Notes: generated from the letters alone by a model not told the origin. A stretch of DNA of 64,000 nt from Zelopaecilomyces penicillatus (GCA_005765155.1 VCCP01000002.1:3844001-3908000); one strand, 5' to 3'. Counted from the first letter of the stretch, positions 22,544 to 34,659 are shown. Program-made: numbers and translations.

Positions 22544-23218
22544 CTTGGCGATAAACTATTCATTTTTATTTTATTTTATTTTTGCACTCCTGTGTCGCGC
22601 TGTATTGAATGAAGATGAGGGGATTCAATTGTACGTTTATTCTGGTGAGATGACTCACATGTGTACACGAAATACGATGTAACGTTGACGGCTCATATTC
22701 AATCAGCTATTGGCCACCACAATCTATTCACGAAGCTATTAAATTTGTCAACTTGAGGCAGCTCACGCAGCTCTGCGGCGTGATTTTGTCTCATTAAAAG
22801 CACTATAGTATCATTGCCTTGCTGTTTTGCTACATTACCCATAGAGGACGTTTTGTTGCACTTTTTGTTACAAACGGCGTCTACCATAGAGGTCCATCAA
22901 GATCTTTCACATGGTGAGGGTCTCACGGGGCCTAGGATATGTTTACTAGCCTTCCATAAACTCAGTCGCCTTGTGGCAACGGTTCGAGTTACAACGGGGT
23001 GATGGCATACCTACCTACGCACATCGCACCAATTATATTGCCACAGCCATCCAAGTATACAAGTGTGTGAAAACTACTGGCCAACCTCGAGTTCTCCAAC
23101 CCATAAATGCCTCCTTGGCAGGTATTGCGTTTGCTGAAACTACCCTGTGAATTTGGCATTGAATAAAGTCATCCCTGAAGCCAAGTCAACGGCCCCTTGT
23201 CATCATGGCGCGTCGTAA

Positions 23219-23240
23219 ATGCCCATGCCCATGCCCATGC
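23219..23240. repeat. ATGCCC tandem repeat
   Basis: Three perfect copies of ATGCCC plus a partial fourth copy, in non-coding DNA. Confidence 0.8.
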
Positions 23241-23756
23241 TCAACCTTCTGTTCTCGAGTAATGGAGAAAGATCGTCATTAAGCAACTGGACTCTCGAAA
23301 TAAGCCGTCGCTTATAGCCGTCCATGACACTTACAAACCTCGCTCAGCCACGGCCAAAGCCCAACACGCACTATGTGGAATCAATCCCTATACGAAGTAC
23401 TGGAGTAGATGATCAGTCCTCTAATTGACGACTACCTTGCTTGCTCCTTGTTGTCGTAAGTCGGACGCGTCAGGACTGCGGCTGGGGCTACTTTAGAGGA
23501 TTGCAATTTTGTTTAGCCTTGCGTAAGCTGAAGGTTCAGAAAATAGGAGTACACATCCCCATTAGGTTAATTTCCGCGATGCTCACTGACAAACCCTCCA
23601 CAAGCAAATATTTCGTAGTAAGATGAAGTAGGTGTAGTAATTTGTGCACATGAAGACGTATGGCCTTGGACGCGGAAGCCTGGGCATTCGTTCAAACGGT
23701 GCCTATTCCGGGCGTAAACTCCACGGCTTTGTGTTGAGAATGCCTTATTTAACATG

Positions 23757-23776
23757 ATATATATATATATATATAT
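23757..23776. repeat. AT dinucleotide microsatellite
   Basis: Perfect (AT)10 about 90 bp upstream of the start codon of the secreted-protein gene. It may sit at the TATA position of that promoter. Confidence 0.85.
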
Positions 23777-23865
23777 TCTTGACGCAGCCTATCGATTTTG
23801 TGTCCATATTCGTCCAAGCAACATCACCTCAACTACATCAATCAATCACTCTTTCCATCCTCAAT

Positions 23866-24643
23866 ATGTTGAAAACATCCTCCCTTCTGGCCTTAATGGC
23901 ATCTCTCGCAGGCACTTCGTCCGCAGCAGCGCCAGCTTGTCAGCCTTTTCCATCCTCATTGACTACATATGGTGCTGGATTTCGCGAACCTGAGCCGCCG
24001 CTGGTCAAAACGACCTTCAATACCGGCTTCATCCAGCACAAGTGGTAAGTGGAAACCCCGGTGTATTTCACCGTCAAAATTCCTTAATCCGCGTGCACTG
24101 AGTGAGAGCTGATTTGAAACAATAGGGATATCAACGTGTCGCACATTACAGCCGGGCACATTCACAACTCTCCCTCTAAAAATCTTGTACGCGCAGATCA
24201 AGCTTCGTCTGAAGGCATTTCATCCTCAGTCTTCAATTTCGCCAATGTCACCAAGGAGGGTCTGGTGGACAACACACTAACTATATATCCCAACGGCGGT
24301 GCGACTCCGACTATCTTTCGGAATTATGTGAACTCGAATTTCCCACTCTTTCGGGAAGACATGCTCGTGAAGGCTGGAGCCGTTTTCGGCGGCCTGGTAA
24401 AGCGAGACTTTATCAAGGAAGATGTCGCTTCGGTAGGTGTCCTATCCTTTCTGTTATTTTAGGTGTAGTTACTGATAAATGATCAATCTGCAGTGGCAAC
24501 TACTCTATCAGGGGGTTATTCCGGTGACGGTCTATGTGAACAATTGCAATGCTATCGTGGGATATGATTATTTTGGACCTCAACTGAGGACTAGGGTCAT
24601 CACCAACTTCTTCAATATTGAAATTGGCAACGCTCGTATGTAA
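23866..24643 (+). CDS. Secreted protein of unknown function, three exons, 211 aa
   Basis: Exons 23866-24044, 24126-24432 and 24494-24643, with GTAAGT/GTAGGT donors and TAG/CAG acceptors, all in phase, encode 211 aa. The first 19-20 residues (MLKTSSLLALMASLAGTSSA) form a clear signal peptide ending in an Ala-rich cleavage site. The mature protein is a mixed alpha/beta-type sequence with few Cys (one near the start, one near the end) and potential N-glycosylation sites (NVS, NVT). I recall proteins of this general type annotated as hypothetical secreted proteins in plant- and insect-associated ascomycetes, but I do not recognise a named family. It stands alone between two acetyltransferase genes. 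Confidence 0.8.
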
Positions 24644-24983
24644 GCTGAAATTGAGTCAGCCCATGTACAACAATCGGCATTTTCTATTGTCAAATCATCG
24701 GAATGTACGCATAATTATTGGACATGTTGAAATAATAGAGAAATTCACTTTGAGACACATTGTACATGTTAGCGAGGTATGAACGGACGTTCTGGTGAGC
24801 AAGTGCCAATTACAAAATGAACCCTGGTAGTTGTCTGTTATCGTCCCAATACAAATTTCTCCGTCAAAACACTTCGAGCATAGATAACCTTTGTTTATGC
24901 TCTTATATATTAAAACCTGGCATGTTTTCATTGTGATACGCCTTTAAAATGCTGGAATCGTCAACTCCGCTACCAGGTTCAAT
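24644..24983. other. Convergent intergenic region
   Basis: AT-rich spacer between the end of the secreted-protein gene (plus) and the end of the second acetyltransferase gene (minus). It holds both 3' UTRs; nothing else is seen. Confidence 0.4.
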
Positions 24984-25484
24984 TCATGATGCATCAACAT
25001 TTACCCCACACCACTCATATAATATATCAGGCTCATCCTCTTCATTCCGAGTCCCGTCGTTGAAACATACCGCACTAAATCCATGACTTTCGTAAAAAGC
25101 TCTTGCTCGGGCATTGACCTGAAACGTGAATAGGCAAAGTCTGGTTGGGCTTGCTTCTTTCGCTTTGTCCAATAACCCAGACCCAATACCTTGTCGATAA
25201 TAGTCTGGCGAGACGTACAAATGATCTATCTCATCGCCAACAAGTGCAAGGAACCCAACGATATTGTTATTCGACCTGGCAACCCAGACGTCGCCTTGTT
25301 GTACAACCGTGTTCCTTATCCAGTTTCTTATCTGGTCATTACTCCAAACTTGCTTCAGGGTTGGCAAGGCGTCAGCGCGTGAGGCAATGAAGATCTCTGA
25401 TACTTGATTGTGATCAGTTTCCGTAATCGCGTCAATGGTGAACTCATCGCGTTTAAGGGGCGTTTTGGGAATTAGTTCAGGCAT
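24984..25484 (-). CDS. GNAT family N-acetyltransferase, 166 aa
   Basis: A single exon of 166 aa, the usual length for a stand-alone GNAT domain. The core is easy to read. It has a beta-strand with GFLALVGDEIDHLYVSP, then the acetyl-CoA-binding loop YRQGIGSGLL, which fits [QR]-x2-G-x-[GA], near residue 100. After that comes NARARAFYESHGF, the typical C-terminal GNAT motif. Substrate unknown. Start ATG 25484 has no in-frame alternative nearby. It is not similar enough to the acetyltransferase at 21857-22543 to suggest a local duplication: the two belong to different GNAT branches. Confidence 0.85.
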   Translation of the reverse strand: MPELIPKTPLKRDEFTIDAITETDHNQVSEIFIASRADALPTLKQVWSNDQIRNWIRNTVVQQGDVWVARSNNNIVGFLALVGDEIDHLYVSPDYYRQGIGSGLLDKAKEASPTRLCLFTFQVNARARAFYESHGFSAVCFNDGTRNEEDEPDILYEWCGVNVDAS

Positions 25485-28400
25485 GACCAGGCTTTGCTTG
25501 GAAGGGGTGCTAGACAGAGATCAGCAAACATAAAGTGGTTCATTCAGGCACAAACTATCAGCCTTGCAATAATCTTACTATCGTTTTGGATTCAGGTTCT
25601 ATGAAGCTGGTTTGTATGCAAAATATTGCTGTCGAATCTCTCATACTTTCTAGTCATGTTAAAATGGCATGCACGAAGTATGACTCACCATAGGTTAGTC
25701 ATTCTTCAACAGTTACGAAAATTGGATGCCAAAATGAACCTTGCACCATAATTACAGAGTGCCTTTGGAGATGATATCAAAGGAAGAAATCTACATAAAT
25801 CACTTTATTTCATTGAGAATACTAGAGTAGCCTCTTGCAACGTTGAACTACTCAATAATCATGAATATGCCAGTTTTAGTCTGTTTTAGGATCTATATCA
25901 CTACAAATATTCCAGTCAATGGCAGCATCAACCCAAAATAAAGAGTAAGCCATCTCATTGATCATTTTAGCTCAAGCTGGTTTACGATACCTACACTTTA
26001 CATACCGGCCTTGGTTTTAGGGTAGCTCTCACGTTTTGTAATCCATAGTTAACCCAAGATTTGAGAAACCCTCGATGATTAAAGCACTGCCCTCGATGTT
26101 TGAAGTCAAGGCCTCCTCTGGCAATCATGCACTCTATAATTATAGGGTAGCAATTCAGGAGGTTCTCATCAACCATGATCAATTGTACGGCTCAGGTACC
26201 ATGTGCAAGGTTTAAAATTATTATTAGCCAAAAGAGATTTCAGCTGTGCGATAGACAGAAAGCTTCCATCATTAGAATTGGTCAATTGGTAACATTGATA
26301 AAAGAAAGGCGTTCGAGCTCTGCTACCTTGCTATCACCCATTTAATCAGGTTACATCATTCTCCACATTCATCTCCTCAAGAGATACATACGCCCTGTTG
26401 TCAAATAGAATGTCGCAACCCTATACAGTCAATTCAATGGAAATTCTCAACCCCTACTAACGGATCCAGCTAAACGAACATGCTGAAAACTTCAGGCTTA
26501 CGCAGAACTGGCGCGGTGGTGACTCTTGCTCACATGGCATCCTAGAAGCCGTCCCGCCGCAACCATATCCATTAGTAGCTTTCACTCTCTGAGTTACATT
26601 TACTTCGGAACTCCTATTAACACTCATGAACTAACATCTGTTCAAGACAAAGTCTGCCTTTAATCGATATGTCCTCACAAAGCGTCATTTGACAAAGCGT
26701 CAAACGTCATATATTGATGGATAGCCGCTCTTTGACCCTACGCCCCCCTCCTCGCAATCGCTTATACACAAAGTAAGATCGGATGAATTCACACACGAGC
26801 CCTCCTCTAAAACAATGGCGTCCGAACGTGACGTGCGCACGTCCACGACATGCGAACATGCGCCGCCTATTCTTGCCCTTGATTGACTAATCACTCTCCC
26901 ATCCATCAGACATCCACCACACACATCGACGTCAGCAGTTTTGCTTTGTTGTTTGGAATCTTCAGCCATGGCCAAGTACGATAGTTCGGTATTGGTTGGG
27001 GGAAGAAAAGCAAGCCCTCAATAACGTTTTCCGTGATGTGGAAAACTCCCGGTGCCGGGCCGCTGCTCCGCAAATGTGTATTCCCGGGGACCAGAACAAG
27101 TTTTTTAAGCAGCGCCCGGAAGAATCGCCATGCCGCAGTAGGGAGGCGTTCAGCCCATTGCCAATCCGGCAATTGAATGACATGCCAGGCATAGGCGCCC
27201 AAAACAAAAGCCAGCGTTTTCCTTCATGTCTTGCCGGTTCCGCCACCCGAGAGTACCATATTCGTTCGAGGGCGTAGCGATAGCATCACAGTCCCCAGTA
27301 GGTGAGTGAGTCGCGCCGACCAAACTTGGTTGAAGGTAGACCCTGGTTTCCATGGTTTAATGACTGAGGGATTTCTTCAGATGCTGTGTCGTGCATTGCG
27401 AGATTGTCAAAAAGGACATCAAGGTTCAACCGGTTGGCCTGTGCTAGGCTTGATTACAAACTAGATGCCTACGGAAACGAGTCTCAAACGGGCAAAAGAG
27501 GAAATGTGGAAGCTTCTTCGAACACATATGCCGTGTATTACGATCCCGCGCATCCACCCCTGCCTGCTACCTGTTCGAGCTTTTAGTTTAGTTCGTCGCT
27601 GCTAACTTACTCCATAACCCAACAAGATTGACACACGTTCGTTCTTACCCTATTCAGTATCGTTGAAAACTACTCCTTCAACTCTAAATCCTTCGGTAGT
27701 TGCTAGCTGTGTCCACACGTTTAAGAAAGGGGCAACGGGGGCCAAAATCTCAATTTTCACAATACCCCATTACAATATAAGGCTATCCCAAAATGGAACT
27801 CACATTACATGCGGTCGTCAACCTTGATGGCCTTTTACGTGAACCAAGGCTGTTGTTGTCCGCTTCAAACGTCTAGGTATCCCAGGATGAACTGTGGATT
27901 ATGTCAAGGTGTCACGCATTCTCGGGAAGAATCGCTCTCAGCCTTGGTTTGAGAGTGTAATTACTCTACAAGAGGCAGGTCGAGAACGTAGACAACCCCC
28001 ACCAACCCCACGAAAATGAGGAGTCCGGCCAGTTCCGCCGGTAACTTTGCTTTACCTAGGTCCGAGATGAAACTGGCGCAAGATGCAAAGAAAAATCGCC
28101 TAGGCGGTGATGATACCATGATGGTATCTGGGATGCACCGCTATTGGTGTGTAGAGCCAACAAGTACTGGGTCAGTTGAATATCTGCAAAATATCGACGT
28201 TGGCTTCTGATCTTGTATCTCATCGTCATGTATGCTTTCTCCAATCCTAAATAGAGTTCCAATCTACATTAGCGGTGAGGATTGGTGACAATACGTCAAT
28301 GGAACATATGTCAACAATTGTTAATGGTTAAAAGAACCCACCATCTGCCCATGTAAGCTCCCCTAGCCCTATGGCCGTGGGGCCGCTGATGAGATGAAGG

Positions 28401-29690
28401 CATTTGCGACGGCACGCACCCTTTTTTCAAGGCACGTACCAACCCATCAAGATGATGGATCTATTTCAATGCCATGAGAGTAATCTCGCTTCTACCCATG
28501 ATACTAGTCTTACCGCCAGTGGCGTGTGTCAAGACTTAGAGTCGGGAAGAGTGGCTCTCGGCCCCCTTTTCTCGGTACTCGGGATTGGGTTGGCTCCGTC
28601 AGGGGTCTACATCTTCTGTTTGGTTTCTCTCGGCTTCAATTCCGGAGCGGACTTCATAGGTCTCCAAATGCCGCTGGCTTGAAGGCCATAATGACTTGGT
28701 TGAGCTGGGATGTGACACATGGCATTTTTGACACTTGAGTTGCTTGCTTGAGACATCGGTTCTTGCCAGGTGCTTTTCCAGAGACCAGTTGGAATAACGT
28801 AGCCCTCCTTCGTGTTATCCGCAACAGCCCAAGGTCTTCAGAAAACAAACCCACATTTGCACAAGTTAGCCGAACGTGATCATCATTTCGATAATCACGG
28901 CCACTTTAAGGGAGGTTGAATACTAAAGCTCAAGGAGCCAGGGCAATCCGCATAGCTATGAGATGCGCATGACAAGCTAAGCATCTGACCGTGTTTCGCG
29001 GCACTGACTCGTCATTTTGCGGGGAACCACTCAAAACTCAAACGGGGGGAACAGACATCTCCAAGATCGGGCCCGTCATTCCGGGCAGGCGAAGGTCCGT
29101 GTGCCGGTTTGTCGGAGCGCCGGGACAATGGCCGGAGGGCATGGGGCGGGGCGGAGCGGAGAAGGGGGCGTGTACGATGTGCAGCACCACTGCCATTAAC
29201 TCCTTTTTCCTTTTTCCTTTTTTCCGGCCCCGGCACCGAAGATGCCGTATCTGGCACATCGTTTTCTGTTAAAAGTGATATCATAAATGTCAGATTATAC
29301 TCTACCGTTACCGGTTAATAAACACTGATCCAGCTAGTCGGGGAGTGAACGCGGCCCGACTTGAGTGAGTCTATTAATGTGGATATTTGCATGCATGACA
29401 TGGCCACTTGACTGGCGAGGAAAGAGTTAGTATCAAGGCTGAACCAACTTCAACTGTCAAGTAGGCGCATATCCTAAAGGGGCATTCCAGTGCCATCACA
29501 TTGAGCGAAGTAAAAGAACTCTGACAAGACAACCTGAAGACACAATTGACATAGCCAAGAACCGTAAGGAGACACTTCCCCTTCACTTTTGGAATTTTGA
29601 GCAGCAATCGACATGCAGTAAAGTTACATTAATCACCCAACGCCGGACCTCGCGAGAGCATATCATAACACACACACATCCTCAAGCTGT
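25485..29690. other. Gene-poor region of 4.2 kb
   Basis: Numerous short frames (for example 26906-27202 minus, 28404-28682 plus, 29012-29284 minus) overlap each other on opposite strands and show no motif. The left half is AT-rich and the part at 29,000-29,250 is GC-rich. No RNA gene, transposon ends or conserved domain could be recognised. The last part is the 3' flank of the aldehyde dehydrogenase gene. Confidence 0.4.
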
Positions 29691-31217
29691 TTATAACTTG
29701 GCAAACAATCCTTTGCAGGCCCCCTTACCCAGCTGGACCAGCGTGCTTTTCGTCCGCATGTAAGCTTGGATGCCCTCGTAGCCATTCTCAACCCCAACAC
29801 CGCTCATCTTCCAACCGCCAACGGGCATTTCCGCTGGAGACTCTCCCCAAGTGTTAATCCAAGTGATGCCCGCCTGTAGCTGGCGAATCACGTCCTGCGC
29901 TAGGCTCAGGTCCGAAGCGACAACTCCAGCGGCAAGACCCATAGGTGTGTCATTGGCTCTGCGAATCAGCTCTGGGAGCCACTCATCCTGGGTCTTCCCC
30001 TGGGTTTTGTATGGCAGGATACACATAACCGGCCCGAAAATCTCCTCGCGCACGACGCGCATCTCATCGTTGCAGTTGGTGAAAATGACGGGGGAAACCC
30101 AGAAACCGCCTGGTGTAGGTTTCGTCTTCTGCGCATCAACTGCGCCATCGTACAGAATTCGAGCTTTGTCAGTCTCCTTACCGTGACGGATGTACATATC
30201 CACTTTATCACGGTGGGCGGCGCTAACCACGGGGCCAAAGTTTGTCTTTTCCTCTCTGGGCATTCCCATGCGAACGCCCTCACGGCATCGCTTGACCAAA
30301 GCCTCTTCTACGCGGGGCAGCAATGTGTCTGGAATGAATACCCGGGTACCGTTCGTGCAAACCTGACCCGTGGAGAAAAAATTGGCAGCCATCGCGACAT
30401 CAGCCGCGTCCTCAACGTCGGCATCGGGAAGAATGACCAGGGGACTTTTGCCACCTAGCTCCATAGTGATGCCTTTCATGCCCTTTGCCGCCTCACTGGC
30501 AACCTTGCTTCCTGTGCTGACCTGACCAGTAAAGCTCACCTTGGCAATGCCTGGGTGAGCTACAAGAGGCGCACCTACACTGATACCATCGCCATAAACA
30601 ACATTGAACACGCCTGCTGGGAGACCAGCTTCGATGTAGATCTCTGCCAACGTATTTGCATGTAGAGGGGTGACCTCGCTGGGTTTGTAAACCATGCAAT
30701 TGCCGGCAGCAAGGCAGGGCGCAGACTTCCACAGAGCAATCTGTATAGGATAATTCCAAGCACCAATACCAGCACAAACTCCTAGAGGCTCATGGCTGGT
30801 AAGGACGTAAGCATCAGATCGCAAGCTCGTGTGCTGGCCAGGCTGGCTGCCGGCAATGAAATGAGCGTAGTATTCGAGGACGTCGGCGCCAGTAACAATG
30901 TCGACAGTGGACGTCTCGGACAAAGCTTTGCCAGTGTCGAGAGTCTCTGTAAGAGCAAGCGCCTCGTTGCGCTCACGGAGTAGTGCGGCTGCTCGTAACA
31001 GAATGGCGGCGCGCTTTGGAGCTGGCGTTTGAGACCATGATGGGAAGGCTGCTTCGGCCGAGGCAACAGCGTCGTTGAGTTGCGAAGAGGTTGTAGTGTA
31101 GATTGTTGCGAGGGGCTTTCCCGTGCTTGGGTCAACAGAATTGAAGGTGGACGAGGACGATGATTGAGGCTGGGGACGACCGGAGTGGAAGGTGTGAATC
31201 TCTGTGTTGAAAGTCAT
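29691..31217 (-). CDS. Aldehyde dehydrogenase, betaine-aldehyde-dehydrogenase-like
   Basis: A single exon of 508 aa, the normal length for the NAD(P)-dependent ALDH superfamily. It carries the catalytic Glu motif MELGGKSPLVI (Glu near residue 252) and the catalytic Cys in FFSTGQVCTNGTRVF (near 286). The cofactor-binding region includes GAWNYPIQIALWK and SFTGQVSTGSKV. The TGQVCTNGTRVF form is typical of betaine aldehyde dehydrogenases. Expected reaction: betaine aldehyde plus NAD(P)+ to glycine betaine. The C-terminus (GKGACKGLFAKL) shows no peroxisomal SKL-type signal. It is divergently placed 1.7 kb from a choline-oxidase-like gene, which supports the substrate call. Related ALDHs acting on other omega-amino aldehydes cannot be excluded. 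Confidence 0.88.
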   Translation of the reverse strand: MTFNTEIHTFHSGRPQPQSSSSSTFNSVDPSTGKPLATIYTTTSSQLNDAVASAEAAFPSWSQTPAPKRAAILLRAAALLRERNEALALTETLDTGKALSETSTVDIVTGADVLEYYAHFIAGSQPGQHTSLRSDAYVLTSHEPLGVCAGIGAWNYPIQIALWKSAPCLAAGNCMVYKPSEVTPLHANTLAEIYIEAGLPAGVFNVVYGDGISVGAPLVAHPGIAKVSFTGQVSTGSKVASEAAKGMKGITMELGGKSPLVILPDADVEDAADVAMAANFFSTGQVCTNGTRVFIPDTLLPRVEEALVKRCREGVRMGMPREEKTNFGPVVSAAHRDKVDMYIRHGKETDKARILYDGAVDAQKTKPTPGGFWVSPVIFTNCNDEMRVVREEIFGPVMCILPYKTQGKTQDEWLPELIRRANDTPMGLAAGVVASDLSLAQDVIRQLQAGITWINTWGESPAEMPVGGWKMSGVGVENGYEGIQAYMRTKSTLVQLGKGACKGLFAKL

Positions 31218-32939
31218 TTTGGCGGTAGAGGGCGGGCTGCCGGCGCGATGAGTGTTTGAGGTTGAAGGATGCCCGGCCGGTGACGATGCTGCCGCTGGTT
31301 CGGAGTTGTCTCGGCTAAGTTTGCGAGTTCAATTGGATGATCGGCGTCTAAGCAACGGGCGACGATAGCCGTCACACAACGAACTGCACTGTACGTAATT
31401 CCGGTGATGCAGACAGCAGGGGTACATGCGGTTTGGCAGGCGTTGGGTGGGCTTTCAAAGTTCGTGTCTCTGCATGTTCAGCACACTACTGTATGGCATG
31501 GATCTTGGTTTTCCGTAAATGGCAGATACGGCAGCTGCTTGGTGGCTGGGACGCGGGTTAGTTGTACAAAGCATGAAGCACCAGCTGTTCAAATCCAGTT
31601 GCCAGTCTCCCTCATTGTGGGACAGAGAGGCCCAGCTACGTCACTTGGACGAGAGAGGCGACAGCGGATACGGGAGAGAAGATTCAGATCCCTGTCTAGC
31701 GGTGGGGCTGGCAGCATGTTGGCGTGAGACCAAGACGTCTGTTTCATCGCCAACTCCGAAAACGTGGTACTGCTTAGGAGCAGGGCTGACAGTGGTTTTG
31801 TCGATTGCCTGGGGAAACTGTGATTGCTCGAACGTGGCCCGCCTGTTCATGCCATCGAACTAACTGTTCGACTAATAACTGATAGCAATCCGATCTGAAC
31901 GGCCGTCGACATCACGGAAACAGCGGCAGGCCCGGGTGCAGGCCTAGGGCTGCCAGCCTCCCACCAAGAATTGAGGGAAAAAAGTTTACCAATGATGATG
32001 CATTATCTCAGCCCAGCTATGGTGTCGTTGGTCGCAGCCCTTTCGTAGGCGGTGGACCTGCCAAGCCTTGTGGCCCACACGTCAAACAGCCTGGGAACCA
32101 ACCAGCATCGTGGATTGCACCCGGAGAAACATTCTACCGCTCCTTAGAGGGACTACTCTTTCTGCCAAGCCCGGCGCTGCAGCCGATTGACCTCCGCCAT
32201 CGCCAAAATCCCAGATCTCCATGCCATGCCATGAGCTCAGCCATGCCACTTCCAATAAGCCTCCCCCATCCTGCGACAGGCCTGCGACAGGCATTGTGTC
32301 CGCACTGTGCTGTGCGAACTGCTAAGAACCCGCTCCAGGCGCTATAATCAACCTTTTCTGTCCACTGTTGCGCTTTGCTCAGCACTAAGTGGACCTAGCG
32401 ACGTCATGGCGTACAGTGTCGGCCGCGAGGCATTGTTAGGCATCCGGGATGCCAGAGCGTTTTGACGGCTCCGGCACGCCTTGAAGATCAATTGGCGTTG
32501 GCACAAAGGCCGTGTCGGTGAGAAAGTTTTTTTTTTCTTTCTAGCCCCTCGTCTAGAAAACTTGTCTGAGTGGTCTCCACCGGCGGTTGGGTGAGCTGAT
32601 TGCGCTTCACGCATGGCGGATTGTGCGTGCGATTCATTCTTCCCTGCCCAGCTACATAATGTGTGTGAACGCCATCTCGAGGCTGACTAGTCTGCTCTCT
32701 ACCTCCCCAAGCTGCCCCTCATCCTTGTTGCTCATCATTCATTCTCTTGTCTCTTGAATCTCAATTGCTTCTGTGTATCAATTGAGGCCATAGCACCAGC
32801 TGAGCTATCTAGTTTGCCTGCAACAGTATTCTCAACTTCAAGCCACATCACATAGCATCAAACGTGGTTGTGTACACACATCAGTGATAGTTTCACATAT
32901 CAGCATTCTTTCCCATCAAATCAATCAAGACTTGACACC
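31218..32939. promoter_or_regulatory. Shared divergent promoter of the choline-oxidation gene pair
   Basis: This is a 1.7-kb spacer between two divergently transcribed genes of the same expected pathway, so it probably contains both promoters. The last 250 bp before 32,940 are pyrimidine-rich (a typical fungal 5' leader). A direct repeat of about 8-10 bp (TGCGACAGGC) occurs at 32271-32290. No specific transcription-factor site could be assigned. Frames inside it lack motifs. Confidence 0.4.
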
Positions 32940-34577
32940 ATGTCGACTCGCGAGCTGCCGTCCTCTGCGAGCTCGGCCTACGACTACATCATCGTTGGTG
33001 GAGGCACTGCTGGCTGTGTTCTGGCATCACGACTGTCCACCTATCTCCCTGAGCGCCGCGTCCTTCTCATTGAGGCTGGTCCTTCCGACTTCGATCTCAA
33101 CCATGTGCTGAATCTGCGCGAATGGCTTAGCCTATTAGGCGGCGATCTTGATTACGATTATGGCACTACAGAGCAGCCCATGGGTAACAGCCATATCCGC
33201 CATTCGAGGGCAAAGGTGCTTGGTGGCTGCTCATCTCACAATACGCTTATTTCATTCCGACCCTTCCGTCACGATATGGACCGCTGGGTTGCTCAAGGCT
33301 GCAAAGGTTGGGACTTTGACACTGTTGTACGGCTTGTCGACAACCTCCGCAACACATTCCAGCCTGTGCATGCTCGCCATCGAAATCAGCTCTGCAAAGA
33401 CTGGGTGCAGGCTTGTTCCGACGCGCTTGATATTCCCATCATTAAAAACTTCAATGAGGAAATCCGCGAGACTGGCCAGCTGACGCAGGGCGCTGGCTTT
33501 TTCAACGTCTCCTACAACCCGGATAACGGCCGTCGTAGCAGCGCTTCTGTCGCCTACATTCACCCCATTCTGCGTGGTGAGGAGAGGCGACCTAACCTCA
33601 CCATCTTGACTGAAGCTCATGTTTCCAAGGTCCTCGTGGAGAATGATGTCGCTACGAGCGTAGCTGTCCGTCTTGTGTCAGGGCAAACGATGACCCTCAA
33701 ACCCCGTAAAGAGATCATCCTTTCCGCTGGCGCCGTTGATACGCCCCGGTTGATGCTCCACTCCGGCCTCGGCCCCCGCGGGCAGTTGGAGGACCTTGGC
33801 ATCTCTGTAGTCAAAGACATTCCCGGTGTTGGTGAGAACCTAGTGGACCACCCGGAGACAATTATCATGTGGGAGCTCAAGTACCCTGTTCCCCCCAACC
33901 AGACGACCATGGACTCTGATGCTGGTGTCTTCTTGCGCCGTGAGATTACTGATGCGGCCGGAAATGACGGGGACTCAGCCGACATCATGATGCACTGTTA
34001 TCAGATTCCCTTTACGCTCAACACTGAGCGACTAGGCTATCGCAAGGTTGCAGATCAGTATGCATTCTGCATGACGCCAAACATCCCGCGTCCTCGGTCA
34101 AGGGGCCGCATCTACTTGACTTCGGCTGACCCAACCGTCAAGCCGGCCCTGGACTTCCGCTACTTTACGGATCCCGAAGGCTATGACGCTGCCACATTGG
34201 TGGCCGGCATCAAGGCTGCACGCAAGGTCGCCCAGCAGAGCCCCTTCAAGGAGTGGTTGAAAGAGGAGGTTGCACCGGGTCCCAAGGTGCAGACAGACGA
34301 AGAGATAAGCGAGTATGCTCGCAAGGCTGCGCATACAGTCTATCACCCAGCCGGCACAACCAAAATGGGCGACCTGACGCGCGACAAAATGGCTGTTGTG
34401 GACCACGAGCTTAAGGTGCGGGGCATCGGCAAGCTTCGCATCGCCGACGCTGGTGTCTTCCCAGAGATGACTTCCATCAACCCCATGTTGACAGTCCTTG
34501 CCATAGGAGAGCGGGCCGCTGAGCTCATTGCCATGGAAGATGGATGGAAGCCCGACAGCAAGCAATCAAGGCTGTAA
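32940..34577 (+). CDS. GMC flavoprotein oxidoreductase, choline oxidase/dehydrogenase-like
   Basis: A single exon of 545 aa from ATG 32940; the frame is open 24 codons further upstream, but that part is leader-like. The FAD-binding Rossmann motif YIIVGGGTAGCVLASRL is at residues 16-32. The GMC signature follows as KVLGGCSSHNTLISF (about 90-105). The catalytic His is in HTVYHPAGTTKMGD (near 467), and the C-terminal GMC motif ends in FPEMTSINPMLTV with the conserved Asn (near 513). GGCSSHN and the HPAGTTKMGD form match choline oxidases well. Expected reaction: choline to betaine aldehyde (possibly on to betaine) with O2, producing H2O2, or electron transfer if it is a dehydrogenase. The neighbouring ALDH would complete the path to glycine betaine, an osmoprotectant and methyl donor. 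Confidence 0.87.
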   Translation: MSTRELPSSASSAYDYIIVGGGTAGCVLASRLSTYLPERRVLLIEAGPSDFDLNHVLNLREWLSLLGGDLDYDYGTTEQPMGNSHIRHSRAKVLGGCSSHNTLISFRPFRHDMDRWVAQGCKGWDFDTVVRLVDNLRNTFQPVHARHRNQLCKDWVQACSDALDIPIIKNFNEEIRETGQLTQGAGFFNVSYNPDNGRRSSASVAYIHPILRGEERRPNLTILTEAHVSKVLVENDVATSVAVRLVSGQTMTLKPRKEIILSAGAVDTPRLMLHSGLGPRGQLEDLGISVVKDIPGVGENLVDHPETIIMWELKYPVPPNQTTMDSDAGVFLRREITDAAGNDGDSADIMMHCYQIPFTLNTERLGYRKVADQYAFCMTPNIPRPRSRGRIYLTSADPTVKPALDFRYFTDPEGYDAATLVAGIKAARKVAQQSPFKEWLKEEVAPGPKVQTDEEISEYARKAAHTVYHPAGTTKMGDLTRDKMAVVDHELKVRGIGKLRIADAGVFPEMTSINPMLTVLAIGERAAELIAMEDGWKPDSKQSRL

Positions 34578-34656
34578 AGTCGGTTGGAGAGGGTGTGGAG
34601 TGTGGGGCCCTGATTCGGGCATCTGTTTTGGGATACGCTGAGTGTGATTCCACTTT

Positions 34657-34659
34657 TTT

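Larger units (their letters stand above)
22544..23865. other. Intergenic region, no gene supported
   Basis: Holds two simple repeats (23219-23240 and 23757-23776) and the promoter of the secreted-protein gene at 23866. Short frames here lack motifs. Confidence 0.4.
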
